From the NCBI GenBank assembly GCA_001313085.1, contig BBFE01000041.1, forward strand, positions 1 through 40,038: 40,038 nt of DNA, in the 5' to 3' direction. The notes under the pieces were generated by a model that saw only the letters and a list, made by a program, of their open reading frames with translations, had not been told where the DNA came from and searched no databases. Within the stretch, counting starts at the first letter, position 1. Every line of letters starts with the position of its first letter. The DNA is from Paenibacillus sp. JCM 18996. Its GTDB lineage: Bacteria > Bacillota > Bacilli > Paenibacillales > NBRC-103111. A program made the position numbers and the translations under genes. Positions 19,791-29,020 of this stretch are shown here, piece by piece.

Positions 19791-20659
19791 TTAAAGCATT
19801 TTCTTGCGGAATTCGTTAGGGGAACAGTGATTGAACTTTTTTGAAGATTTTATAGAAATGGGCCATATTGGGCATACCGATCTGCTCGCCGATATAAGCC
19901 ACGCTGTAGTCCTGGGTAAGCAGCAACTGCTCGGCTTTTTTTTGATCTTTTTTTTGTAGTTAACGTAGTCGAGGAATGACATCCCAAGCACCTTTTTTTG
20001 AAATATTTCACAAAATAATAATAGCTGATATTGGCAACCCTGCTGGCTTCTTCGACATGGATCTTGTTGGTAACGTTTTGTTCGATGTAGTCGAGCACGG
20101 GCTTTAAACGCATTATATCGGCGGAATCCTTCTGCGTCAGCCCTTTCCTGGTGTCGTTGCGCACGAGGGTAAGCACCATTTGTTTGATCAAGATGGAGAT
20201 AGCGATCTCATAGCCTTCCTGTTTGGCTACGGTTTCAAAATAGATTGCGTTTACATTGTTATAAATAGCTTGTCTGGCCGAGGCATTTTCCTGAAAAAAT
20301 GTAATTCAGTTCGCTTAAAGGAGTATGCGTTTCTGAGAAAAAAACTTCAAATAAGGAAGCGTGCTGGGATCAAAATATTGGCCTACATCAAACTGCAGTA
20401 TGATATAATGCAGACCTGCGCCTTCATAGCAGCGGTCCTTGTGCAGCTCGGAGGATCCGATAAATAGCACGTCCCCCTGTGAGAGTTGATAGACATGGTC
20501 TCCAATGTGAATATCCATATAACCTTCAAGAATGACCAGAATTTCGAGCTCTTTATGGTAGTGCCATCTTCCGAAGGATTCCTGGTTTCTCTGAGTCCTG
20601 ATCACCTTCATGGAAAGAAAAGGATTTTCGTAGCTGATCTTCTCGTTAAATGCTTCCAT
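19791..20659 (-). CDS. AraC-family regulator with N-terminal cupin domain, frameshifted
   Basis: Minus start ATG 20657-20659 after TTGGAGG. N-terminal cupin: RWHYHKELEILVILEGYMDI, then HIGDHVYQLSQGDVLFIGSS, ELHKDRC. The C-terminal 100 residues form the two-helix-turn-helix AraC domain: VLDYIEQNVTNKIHVEEAS, VANISYYYFVKYFKK, YNPxE-like end FNHCSPNEFRKKML, stop TAA 19791-19793. Several A/T runs (19937-19945, 19950-19958, near 19991, 20291-20296, near 20337) must be bridged; length about 289 residues, normal. It is divergent from the Gfo/Idh/MocA gene with a shared 132-bp gap and probably controls it in response to a sugar-like ligand; the ligand is unknown. Confidence 0.85.
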
Positions 20660-20791
20660 TACTTGGCCTCCAACAACAAAATTGCATACAAGTTTCCCTA
20701 TATACGCAATATCTTTTTTTTATCAAACAAACTCTATATTATATATTGTAGTATTCCATCGCTCAGATTAAAAGGAGGATTTTTTTAGGAC

Positions 20792-21879
20792 ATGACCAGA
20801 AAATTGTTCAGAATCGGAATTATCGGCTGCGGCGGAATCGCCAACGGCAAACATTTGCCCAGCTTGTCTAAATTGACCAATGTTGAGATCGTTGCTTTCT
20901 GTGATATTGTCATGGAGAGAGCGCAGGAAGCGGCTGCAAAATATGGGACGCCCGAAGCGAAAGTCTACAGCGATTACACTGAACTGCTTGAAGATAAAAC
21001 ACTGGATATCATCCATGTGTGTACGCCAAACGATTCCCACGCGGAAGTTACCATTGCCGCTCTCGAATCCGGCAAGCACGTTATGTGCGAGAAGCCAATG
21101 GCCAAAACAGCCGATGACGCGCGCCGTATGGTGGAGACGGCGAAGCGCACAGGCAAGAAGCTGACTGTCGGCTACAACAACCGTTTCCGTCCCGACAGCC
21201 AACATCTACATAAGATTTGCTCCGAAGGAGAGCTTGGCGAAATTTACTATGCCAAAGCCCACGCGATCCGCCGCCGTGCAGTTCCTACTTGGGGCGTGTT
21301 CCTGGATGAAGAGAAGCAAGGCGGAGGCCCGCTGATCGATATCGGAACCACGCATTGGACTTGACATTGTGGATGATGAACAACTACAAGCCCAAGGCCG
21401 TCCTTGGAACTACGTTCCATAAATTGTCCGGTAAAGAAAACGCTGCCAATGCTTGGGGCCCTTGGGATCCGGCAAAATTCACAGTGGAAGATTCCGCTTT
21501 CGGCATGATCACTATGCAGAACGGCGCAACTATTGTCCTTGAATCCTCTTGGGCATTGAATACGCTTGATGTGAAAGAAGCCAAGTGTACGCTTTCCGGT
21601 ACGGAAGGCGGAGCCGATATGGAAGACGGCCTTAGAATCAACGGCGAGAAGCACAGCCGCATGTATACTACCAACATCGCGCTAAACTCCGGCGGAGTGG
21701 CTTTCTTTGAAGGCGGCAAGGCGGAAAGAGATTCGGATCTGGAAATGAGACTTTGGATCGACGCCATCGAGAATGACAAAGAGCCGGTTGTAACGGCAGA
21801 GCAGGCTTGCGTCGTTTCCGAAATTCTTGAAGCGATCTACGAGTCGGCTAGAACCGGGCAAGCAGTATACTTTGAATAA
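20792..21879 (+). CDS. Gfo/Idh/MocA-family NAD(P)-dependent oxidoreductase, one frameshift
   Basis: ATG 20792, with AAAGGAGG at 20771-20778 (spacing probably stretched by the long T run). The N-terminal Rossmann motif is RIGIIGCGGIANGKHLPSL; the family lysine motif is GKHVMCEKPMAK (about residue 98), followed by LTVGYNNRFRPDSQ. The C-terminal alpha/beta domain contains GGGPLIDIGTTH, then LDLTLWMMNNY after a missing base near 21353. The bridged length is 362 residues, normal for the family, which oxidises sugars or polyols such as inositol or glucose. No lipid or sugar transporter genes lie nearby to define the substrate. The AraC regulator is divergent. A clear terminator follows. Confidence 0.88.
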
Positions 21880-21900
21880 TCTATAACCGTCATACCGTGG

Positions 21901-21928
21901 CCAGCAGCCCATTTGGGATGCTGGTTTT
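21901..21928 (+). terminator. Terminator after the Gfo/Idh/MocA gene
   Basis: CCAGCAGCCC and GGGATGCTGG pair around an ATTT loop with one mismatch, then TTTTGCTTTT. It lies 22 bp after the stop. Confidence 0.75.
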
Positions 21929-22006
21929 GCTTTTGCCGGAGGGAAGCGTGGGGTGCGGCAACCCGCCGTGCAGCACCGCAACGCGCATTGGAAGAACGCA
22001 CGCCCG

Positions 22007-22120
22007 TTAACGAATGTTGTCCTTAGTCAGCGTCCCCCATACGAAAAGCCCGACAACGGCCAGCATTACGACAAGGGGCGGGGCGATCATAAGCAGAAAA
22101 AAACTCCATGGCTGGATCAT
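22007..22120 (-). CDS. cydS: CydS, small subunit of cytochrome bd oxidase
   Basis: A 37-residue frame on the minus strand: MIQPWSFFLLMIAPPLVVML then AVVGLFVWGTLTKDNIR, stop TAA 22007-22009. Its ATG overlaps the cydB stop as ATGA, so it is translationally coupled. One membrane segment (about residues 7-30) is followed by a short polar tail. It matches the pattern of Geobacillus CydS (about 33 residues, aromatic start, M-AP-VV core, VV--FWVG-like end), the third subunit seen in the Geobacillus bd oxidase structure. The seven-base run inside stays in frame. There is no other gene between it and the Gfo/Idh/MocA terminator. Confidence 0.78.
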   Translation of the reverse strand: MIQPWSFFLLMIAPPLVVMLAVVGLFVWGTLTKDNIR

Positions 22121-23143
22121 CCTTTCTTGATTTTTCCCTGCACATAGGCGGCGTCGAACAGGAAAAGCCGCATGAGGAGATACAGTGAAGGTATGAGCAG
22201 GAGCAGCCCGGCAATAAATGCCACCACCAAGGCCAGCGCCATCGTATCGTTGGTGAAATTTTCATATAACGAAATGTACGGGTAAAGAATGTAAGGCAGG
22301 TGAGACGCCCCGTACCCGAAGAAGGCGAAGGCAAACTGCAGCATGATCATGAAAAAACGCGAAGCCGTACCGCTTTCGCTGCCAAACGAAGTACACGGCG
22401 GCCAGAAAGCAGAGGAACGACAGGACGAACATCCAGGACAGGCGCACCATGTTGTTGAAGTGTTCGGGATTGTGCCGGCTTATGGCGAAAAAATACGAGC
22501 AGGGAAGCGAGGATGGTAGGCGAGCTCCACCACAGCATATAGCCCCGTACCAGCTCAAGCGCATCCTTATCCTTGGCCTTATCGGCGTAATAAGTGAGAA
22601 AAGCGGAGGAAATGTACAGGACACTCACGATGGCCAGCAGGACGACGGACCAGGAGTAAGCGCTCGTGAACAATTTTTTTCATACAAAAGTATGACGTTC
22701 CCGCCCGTTTTGGTAATATAACCTCCTTCGGAAATCGTTAAAACCGTGGACAAAGAAGCCGGAATCAGCAGCCCGGTCGCCCCGTAAAGAAACAAGTAGA
22801 TCGGCGTATGCCTGGTGCCGTATGTGCTGAAGGCGTAGTATGAGCCCTGATGGCCAAAAGCACAATCGCAATGCTGCCGGGGATAAGCAGCGCCGTGCCG
22901 TAGTAATAAGCCGCATCCGGGAAAAAAACCGACCAGTCCGACAAAGAAGAACACCAGAAAGACATTGGTCACCTCCACACCGGGGATAAATAACGTTCGA
23001 TAATTTTCTGGATAATGTGGTTTTTTGCCTGTTTTTTAAGCTGTAGTAGCTGAAAAAGCCGGCGCCAAAATCTATTGATGCGACAATCAGATAGCCGTAC
23101 AAAAAAATATCCAAAGAGTGGTAACGCCAAGCAGCTCATACAT
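22117..23143 (-). CDS. cydB: Cytochrome bd oxidase subunit II, frameshifted
   Basis: Minus start ATG 23141-23143 after AAGGAGGG, overlapping the cydA end. With one extra T near 23101-23107 removed the start is MYELLGVTTLWIFLYGYLIV, then ASIDFGAGFFSYY. It is a polytopic membrane protein (GATGLLIPASLSTVLTISEG, SAYSWSVVLLAIVSVLYISS, GYMLWWSSPTILASLLVFF, GYGASHLPYILYPY) that holds no haem itself but scaffolds CydA in quinol oxidation. Breaks also lie near 22354, 22489, 22672-22680, 22853 and 22921-22930. About 341 residues. The sequence is closer to the YthB/CbdB type than to E. coli CydB. It ends at TGA 22117-22119 within the cydS start. Confidence 0.9.
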
Positions 23144-24488
23144 GGGCAGGCCCTCCTTCGATCCCTTTTGCTATCAGCTCGTCCTCTGCGGTATTGTTGC
23201 GAAACATTTTTTTTCTCAGTACTCTGGCGGAGGTCCAACCAAGCACGATATATAAAAGAAGGAACATGATGAGCGTCAGCCCGACATGGCCCGAGGTCGT
23301 CGCTCCCTCGGCTGTTTTCATGTAACCTCTCAGAATCCACGGCTGACGGCCCACCTCGCGAAGATCCAGCCGAATTCAATGGCAAGCAGCGCAAGCGGTC
23401 CGCTGGCGACAATCAGCCGCAGCAGAATGCGGTTGTAAGGATTCCATCTGCGCAAGGTGGAAGACACGACGAACATGAGGCTGACGAGGCTCAGCAGAAT
23501 GCCGATCCCGACCATGGCATCGAACAAATAATGGATAAACAGCGGAGGAGTGTTCTCCTTGGCGATCTGGTCGAGGCCCTTAACTTCGGCGGCCGGGTTC
23601 CCATGCGCCAAGATGCTTAAAGCAAAAGGAATTTTAATCGCGAATTTCACTTCATTGTCATGGGTTAGCACGCCGCCGATCAGCAGCGGGGCTTTCTCCA
23701 CCGTTTCAAAATGCCATTCCGCCGCAGCCAGCTTCTCCGGTTGATAGACCGCAAGGAACTTGCCGGACAAATCGCCGACGAATGCCGTAGTCACCGAGAA
23801 CACGAGGGCGGACACCATCGTGAACCTCAAAGCTTTGCGGTAGTACACATGCGTACGGTTCTTGAGCAGGGAGTAAGCCGCGATGGATGCCAGCACGAAT
23901 GCGCTCGTCATGTAAGCGGAGGACAGTACGTGAGCCACTTTGCTGGGAGTGGCGGGGTTAAACATAGCCGTTAAAGGCTGAATGTTCGTAATTGTGCGGC
24001 CCGCGAGAGTAAAGCCCTGAGGTGTATTCATAAATGCGTTGACGGTCGTAATGAAAAATGCGGATGCGGAAGATCCGATCACGACGGGGATGACCAATAA
24101 AAAAATGCTTGAGCGGATTGCCGAACCTGTCCCAAGTATAGAGATAGATACCCAGGAAGATGGCTTCAAAGAAGAACGCGAACGTCTCCATAAAAAAGCG
24201 GCAGCGCAATGGATTGGCCGGCTATCTGCATGAAGCTTGGCCAGAGCAGGCTTAGCTGGATCCCTATACATGTGCCCGTGACGACGCCGACGGCGACGGT
24301 AATCACGAATCCACGGGCCCAGCGGCGGGCTAGCAGAATATAGTGGGGATCTTTTTTATGGATTCCGACCCATTCAGCCAATGCCACCATGAGAGGCACA
24401 CCCACCCCGATTGTGGCGAAAATGATATGAAAGCCAAAGTCAAAGAAGTCAGCATTCTGCTGTATGTTGCCGGGTCTTGATTGAACAT
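23136..24488 (-). CDS. cydA: Cytochrome bd oxidase subunit I (YthA/CbdA type), frameshifted
   Basis: Minus start ATG 24486-24488 after AAAGGAG. The protein binds haems b558, b595 and d and oxidises quinol while reducing oxygen to water. The start MFNQDPATYSRMLTSLTLAF-HIIFATIGVG carries the high-spin haem His; METFAFFFEAIFLGIYLYTW and GRQPWILRGYMKT are family signatures, and the Q loop (SGKFLAVYQPEKLAAAEWHF) is short, as in Firmicutes. Breaks: near 24430, the runs at 24191-24196 and 24099-24106, and near 23365. Length about 450. It overlaps cydB by 8 bp, so cydA-cydB-cydS form one unit. No cydCD assembly genes are in the window. Confidence 0.91.
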
Positions 24489-24539
24489 GAATAAAATCAC
24501 TCCTTTGGTTGTTCGTGGGTTACAAGTGCTGCACACGGA

Positions 24540-24645
24540 TTACTTTAATGAAAAAAAATGGCTCGCGAGAGACAGAAGCATAACGAAAGCGACGACCGCG
24601 CACAGAAGGATCAACCGTTTTTTCCTGTTTTCCGTACTTGTCCAT
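24540..24645 (-). CDS. Single-span membrane micropeptide upstream of cydA, one frameshift
   Basis: Minus ATG 24643-24645 has AAAGGGAG nine bases upstream, as good as any site in the window. Removing one A from the run at 24619-24624 (plus strand T) gives MDKYGKQEKRLILLCAVVAF then VMLLSLASHFFSLK, 34 residues, stop TAA 24540-24542. It has a charged start, one membrane span (about 11-31) and a short end, inside-positive. Without the correction the frame gives a polar 41-residue peptide ending inside the cydA leader. It lies 51 bp before cydA and after the Rex/Fnr-like palindrome, so it should be transcribed with the oxidase. I do not recognise it; it might be an accessory or assembly peptide. 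Confidence 0.5.
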
Positions 24646-24681
24646 AATGGAAGGCTCCCTTTCTATATTTTATGCCGAGTA

Positions 24682-24697
24682 TGTGATTTTTTTCACA
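24682..24697. promoter_or_regulatory. Rex/Fnr-like palindrome upstream of the cyd operon
   Basis: TGTGA-N6-TCACA is perfect; on the cyd strand it reads ATTGTGAAAAAAATCACAT, close to the Rex operator TTGTGAA-N4-TTCACAA and to the Bacillus Fnr site. It lies about 37-52 bp before the micropeptide start. The spacer is a seven-base run and its length may be misread. Confidence 0.55.
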
Positions 24698-24926
24698 ATA
24701 AATATGTTCATTGTATGAAAATTGTTTGACGGGTTTATGTACATGCGGCCGACGGGAAAGGATTTTCAAACATACAGATATTACTAAAAGATAATTACCC
24801 AAAACAATTTAACTTGAAAATCAAATCAAATCAAATAGAAGCTGCCCTTAAACGGATATTCCCGCATATCGGACAGCCCCTTATTATGGCTTTTCGTTCA
24901 TTCCGCCTGACAGCTGGTTATTCGCT

Positions 24927-26848
24927 TTACACCAGCACGGGCTCTTTTTTCTGGCTTCGCTTGTTTTTCATCGCTTTTGCCGTCCGTCTCTTTGCTGTCC
25001 GTTTTATCCGGCTGCTGCGTCGCATGTCCTTCCTCAGTCTTGCCTCCTTGGTCGGGAGAGTAAGGAGGGGTGTCTTCAGACGGAGCGGCGTCTTCGATCC
25101 GGAAACGGTTTATTTCCATGAATAAATTCTGGGCCAATGTGTTCATGTCGGCGGCCTGAGCGGCAATTGCGCGAATGGCTCATCCTGCTGGAAGGAGGCG
25201 GAGTTCACTTCCTGGACGCCGGCCGCAGTCTCAATCGCGGTGGCGGAGACGGTCTGTGCGGACTTTGCCAATATGGCGCTGCTTGCCGTAGCCTGGTCTA
25301 CTTTCGTGTAAATCTGTTCGATCTGGGAAGAAATGAGCTGTATCGATTCCCGGATGGAATCGAAGGAGTGATGGGACTCCTCCACCTTCGAGCTTTGGGA
25401 CTGAAGCGTTTCCCTGGCCAGCCTCATCTGGCTTTGCACTTTCTCCATCTGCTGCTGCAGGGTGTGGATCATAACTGAAATATCCTTGGAGGACTGGTTT
25501 GTCTGCGTGGACAAATGCCTCACTTCGTCCGCAATAACGGCGAAGCCTTTGCCATGCGCTCCCGCCCTGGCCGCTTCTATTGCGGCGTTTAAAGCCAGCA
25601 CGTTGGTCTGGTTTGAGATTTCGGTAATCGTATTTACGATTTTCCCGATTCTAACGGAGCTCGCGCTTAACGTTTCCAGTGAAGTATACACCTTGTTCAG
25701 CATGTCTTCGGACAGCTCCGACGACTGTTTCAGGGAGTTCACGGCTTCATAGCCTATACGGGTCTTCTGGTTCGCCTGGGTGCCTGTTTCCTTCATGATG
25801 TCCGTATATTTGGCGATGTCCGAGATTTTGTCCTCCAACTCGTTCAGGATACTGGCGCTTTGTTCCGCAGCGGACGCCTGATTGTCGGCACCGACGGCGA
25901 TATCCTCAATAGCTTTCAGAATGTCCGCGTTGGCATGGGCGGTGACTGATGACGATGATTGGAAGTCGAGGGAGGAGCGGGACAGTGACAGGGCAATTCC
26001 CTGCAGGTTCCCGAGCATGGCTCTGACGTTTCCGGTCATTCTGTCAAACCCCCTGCTTAAATCCCCAAGCTCGTCTTTACGCGTTTCATTCAGTGTATGC
26101 CGGAGATCTCCCTCCGCCATGAACCCTACCGCATGCTGAAGTTTCAGAATAGGGCCGAGCAAGGAACGAAGCAGAATGTACCCGATGACTGCGGCGAACA
26201 AGAGGGCAATGACAGAGGCCCAAAGCATAGCCCTGGAGGTGTTCGCGGAGGTTTGGTGCAAGGTCGCTTTAGCCTGGTCCGCTTCATTCGAGAACCTGAC
26301 GTAAAATTGATCAACCAGACCGAAAATATTATCCTTAAGCATTTGAGATTCATTGTATAGATAAAGCATGTTTTTTATCGATATCGACAGGATTCAAGCT
26401 TTTGTCCTGGACGGTCCTGGCGGCTGCATCAAAGTTGTTGATATAATCTGTGGAAGCCATAATCAGCTGGCTGCGGAGTTTCATTTGTTCAGCCGTCATG
26501 GCAGTTTCTCCCAACTTTTTTGACCATCTCATTATAAGGCGCCTTTTTTTTGGTTATACTTATCTATGTATTCAGGTTTCTTTGACAGTTCCAGGCCCGA
26601 AGCGATGATATTCATCTCCTGCACCGTCTCTTTCAATTCCAGGGAGAGCAGTTTCAACTGGACTTTGGCATCCTGCGTTTCAATGTCCCGGTTGATCGCC
26701 TCATCTGCTGGAGGTTGAAGATAGCGACAATCAGGAAAAAAACGCCAGGACGATGCTGAAGCTTAAAATCAGTTTAGCGCGCAAAGAGAATTGCAAAGAG
26801 AACGGCAGCATTTTTTTGGATTCTTTCGTCGATAAACTTTCGGAACAC
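24927..26848 (-). CDS. Methyl-accepting chemotaxis protein, frameshifted
   Basis: Minus start GTG 26846-26848 after GTGGGGGA gives [12 protein letters not shown]..., then the first membrane segment [20 protein letters not shown] helical extracellular region of about 150 residues (4HB-like), a second segment ([20 protein letters not shown]), HAMP ([19 protein letters not shown]) and the long coiled-coil signalling domain follow, with the hairpin tip [20 protein letters not shown] and [15 protein letters not shown]. After it comes a 60-residue hydrophilic tail rich in Lys, Glu, Asp, Thr and Pro. Breaks near 26810, 26752, 26708, 26546, 26368, 25180 and 24949-24954. About 640 residues. It senses an unknown ligand and signals to CheA. 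It lies back to back with the pst promoter. Confidence 0.87.
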
Positions 26849-26907
26849 GTCGATTCCCCCACTTATGTAATGGTTCAATACAGTTTCACTACTACTATAA
26901 GGTTGAT

Positions 26908-26936
26908 ATGTTAAGAGAAAAGAACGCATTTGTCAA
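26908..26936 (-). promoter_or_regulatory. Sigma-A promoter for the chemoreceptor gene
   Basis: On the minus strand a perfect TTGACA (26931-26936), a 17-bp spacer and TAACAT (26908-26913) point toward the MCP gene, 60 bp before its start. Confidence 0.65.
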
Positions 26937-26989
26937 TCCATTGTAAAAAATATATCGAAAAAAGCGAAAATTCTATCGAATCCTATCAT

Positions 26990-27043
26990 TTTACAGAGAG
27001 TTTACAATTATCGGCATCATCGTTTACAAACCATTGATATGAT
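26990..27043 (+). promoter_or_regulatory. Pho box and -10 of the pst operon
   Basis: TTTACA at 26990, 27001 and 27023 are spaced 11 and 22 bp apart, so all three lie on one helix face, as in PhoP-activated promoters. A TATGAT -10 (27038-27043) follows without a good -35. The pstS start is 46 bp further. Confidence 0.72.
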
Positions 27044-27088
27044 GACGTGGTAAGGAGATTTTAACCATTTGATAGGAGGACATGGGAA

Positions 27089-27974
27089 ATGTCGAAAAAA
27101 GCTTGTCAGCTTCACCATGATTGCGATTCTAATCTTGGGGGTTCTAGCCGGATGCGGAAAGAAAGCAGAAAACACACCGACACCGGGCGCACAACCGACA
27201 ACGCCAGCACCTAAAGCAGAAGAAATAAGCGGAACGGTAACAGCTTCAGGGTCAAGCGCGCTGCTTCCTCTGGTTAAAGAAGCTGCAAAAGATTTTATGG
27301 ATAAGAATCCTAAAGTTACGATTAACGTAACTGCCGGCGGTTCCGGTACTGGCTTGAAGAACGTTGCCGACGGAACATCCGATATCGGTAACTCCGACGT
27401 GGCAGCAGGCGACGAATACAAAGATAAAGGTCTTGTTGACCATGTGGCCGCTATCGCTCCTTTTGCTCTGATCGTTAACAAAGATGTAACTATCGATAAC
27501 TTGACCAAACAGCAAGCTGCCGATATCTTAACCGGCAAAATCAAGAACTGGAAAGAAGTTAACGGCAAAGACGCTCCGATCGTTATTGTGCACCGTGCAG
27601 AAGGTTCGGGTTCCCGCAAGCTTGTACAGCAAATCGTTCTTGATAACAAAGAGTTCACTAAAGAAGGCGTAGTACAGGATTCCAGCGGCGCAATGAAAAC
27701 TGCAGTAGCTTCTACTCCTGGCGCCATCGGTTATGTGGATACTCCTTACGTGGACGACAGCTTGAAGGCATTGAAATTCGAAGGCGTAGCATTCAGCAAA
27801 GACGCTATCCAAACTAAAAAAATATCCTCTATATGGTATTGAACACATGTACACTAAAGGTGAAGCTAAAGGTGCTGCCAAAGCATTCATCGACTACATT
27901 GTAAGCAAAGACTTCCAAGATAAAAAAAAGTCGAAGAGCTGAAATTCCTTCCTGCCAACCTGTTGAGCAAGTAA
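27089..27974 (+). CDS. pstS: Phosphate-binding lipoprotein of the Pst transporter, frameshifted
   Basis: ATG 27089 follows TAGGAGGA at 27073-27080. Removing one A from the run at 27095-27100 gives MSKKLVSFTMIAILILGVLA followed by GCGKK, a lipoprotein signal with lipobox LAGC. A Pro/Thr-rich linker precedes the binding domain: SGTVTASGSSALLPLVKEAA, GGSGTGLKNVADGTSDIGNSD, VHRAEGSGSRKLVQQ and AIGYVDTPYVDD, the typical phosphate-clamping segments. Runs at 27815-27821 and 27922-27929 must be bridged to reach FLPANLLSK and TAA 27972-27974. About 293 residues. It captures phosphate outside the membrane and delivers it to PstCA. First gene of pstSCAB-phoU, behind a Pho box. Confidence 0.95.
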
Positions 27975-27991
27975 TAACTGCTTGAATGACT

Positions 27992-28022
27992 ATAACGGGA
28001 CGCTATGATAGTGTCCCGTTAT
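27992..28022 (+). other. Stem-loop between pstS and pstC
   Basis: ATAACGGGAC and GTCCCGTTAT pair perfectly over 10 bp around an 11-nt loop, without a T tract. It lies 17 bp after pstS. This suits a 3' stabiliser or partial attenuator that raises binding protein over permease, as known for other transporter operons. Confidence 0.65.
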
Positions 28023-28087
28023 TGCCATGATCGGAAGTAAATGTTAATCTTTTGTAAAGAAAGAACAGTGTGAGGGGGTACCCTATC

Positions 28088-29020
28088 TTGCTTGAATCTG
28101 TAAACACAGACAAGGCACGCAATTCTTGCAATGCGTCCAAATGGACAAGATCTCAACAGAGCATCGACGTAATGATGAGATGGCTATTTATTGTCAGCGC
28201 TGTTCTTGTATCCATAGTTGTATTTTCCATTATTATTTTCGTAGGTTTACAAGGGTTGAAAACATTTCAGGACGTTTTCACCGGCCCAGTTTTTTTCTTC
28301 AGCGGGGAATGGACGCCCAGTCAAAATAAATTCGGTGCTTTTTTTCTTTTTTTTGTACAGCACTTTATTGTTAACGTTTCTTTCCGTACTTTTTTTTCCG
28401 TTCCGCTAGCATTGTCCGGCGCCGTGTTCCTGGCCAAGATCGCGCCGAACTGGATGAGAGAAATAATGAGGCCGGCTACGGATTTGTTTGTAGGCATACC
28501 GTCTGTTGTGTACGGATTAATCGGACTTACCGTCATTGTGCCTACGCTGGGAAAGATATTTCATAATATCGGGTACGGCATTCTTCCGGCGGCCATAATA
28601 TTGGCGATAATGATTATGCCGACGATTCTTTCCATTTCTGAGGATGCCATCCGAACCCTTCCCCGAGGCTTGGAGGAAGCGTCCCTGGCTCTGGGAGCGA
28701 CTCGTTGGCAGACCATCTGGAGGGTGCAGATCCCCGCGTCGCTGCCTGGAATACTGACGGCGATCATTCTTGGCATGGGCCGCGCGATTGGCGAGACGAT
28801 GGCTGTGTTTATGGTCATCGGCAACTCGCCAAAGCTGCCGAAATCATTGATGGATTCAACCACGGTTTTGACTACCGCAATCGTTAAAGATATGGGGTAT
28901 ACCCAGTACGGCACCACTTGGAACAACGCTTTATACCTGATGGCGCTCGTGCTGATGATTGTTTCGCTGCTTTTGATTTTGATCATTCGCATTGTGGCAA
29001 GGAGGAATGAGATTAAGTGA
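28088..29020 (+). CDS. pstC: Phosphate ABC transporter permease PstC, with two compensating indels
   Basis: TTG 28088 is preferred, eight bases after GAGGGGG at 28072-28077; GTG 28070 is in frame but lacks a ribosome site. About 310 residues, six membrane spans, with the permease signature EEASLALGATRWQTIWRVQI. The frame is open throughout, but residues about 87-103 (VQHFIVNVSFRT) are wrong: reading the middle in another frame gives YSTLLLTFLSVL, which matches PstC relatives. Two indels in the T runs at about 28338-28357 and 28390-28397 therefore cancel each other. PstC and PstA form the membrane channel. Its stop overlaps the pstA start (GTGA). Confidence 0.92.
   Translation: MLESVNTDKARNSCNASKWTRSQQSIDVMMRWLFIVSAVLVSIVVFSIIIFVGLQGLKTFQDVFTGPVFFFSGEWTPSQNKFGAFFLFFVQHFIVNVSFRTFFSVPLALSGAVFLAKIAPNWMREIMRPATDLFVGIPSVVYGLIGLTVIVPTLGKIFHNIGYGILPAAIILAIMIMPTILSISEDAIRTLPRGLEEASLALGATRWQTIWRVQIPASLPGILTAIILGMGRAIGETMAVFMVIGNSPKLPKSLMDSTTVLTTAIVKDMGYTQYGTTWNNALYLMALVLMIVSLLLILIIRIVARRNEIK

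Noticed and set aside
24481..24729. 82-codon plus-strand frame over the cydA leader
   Set aside because: Antisense to the micropeptide and the redox palindrome, no ribosome site.
24821..24835. Three TCAAA tandem units
   Set aside because: Too short to be a meaningful satellite; no CRISPR-like spacing was seen anywhere in the window.
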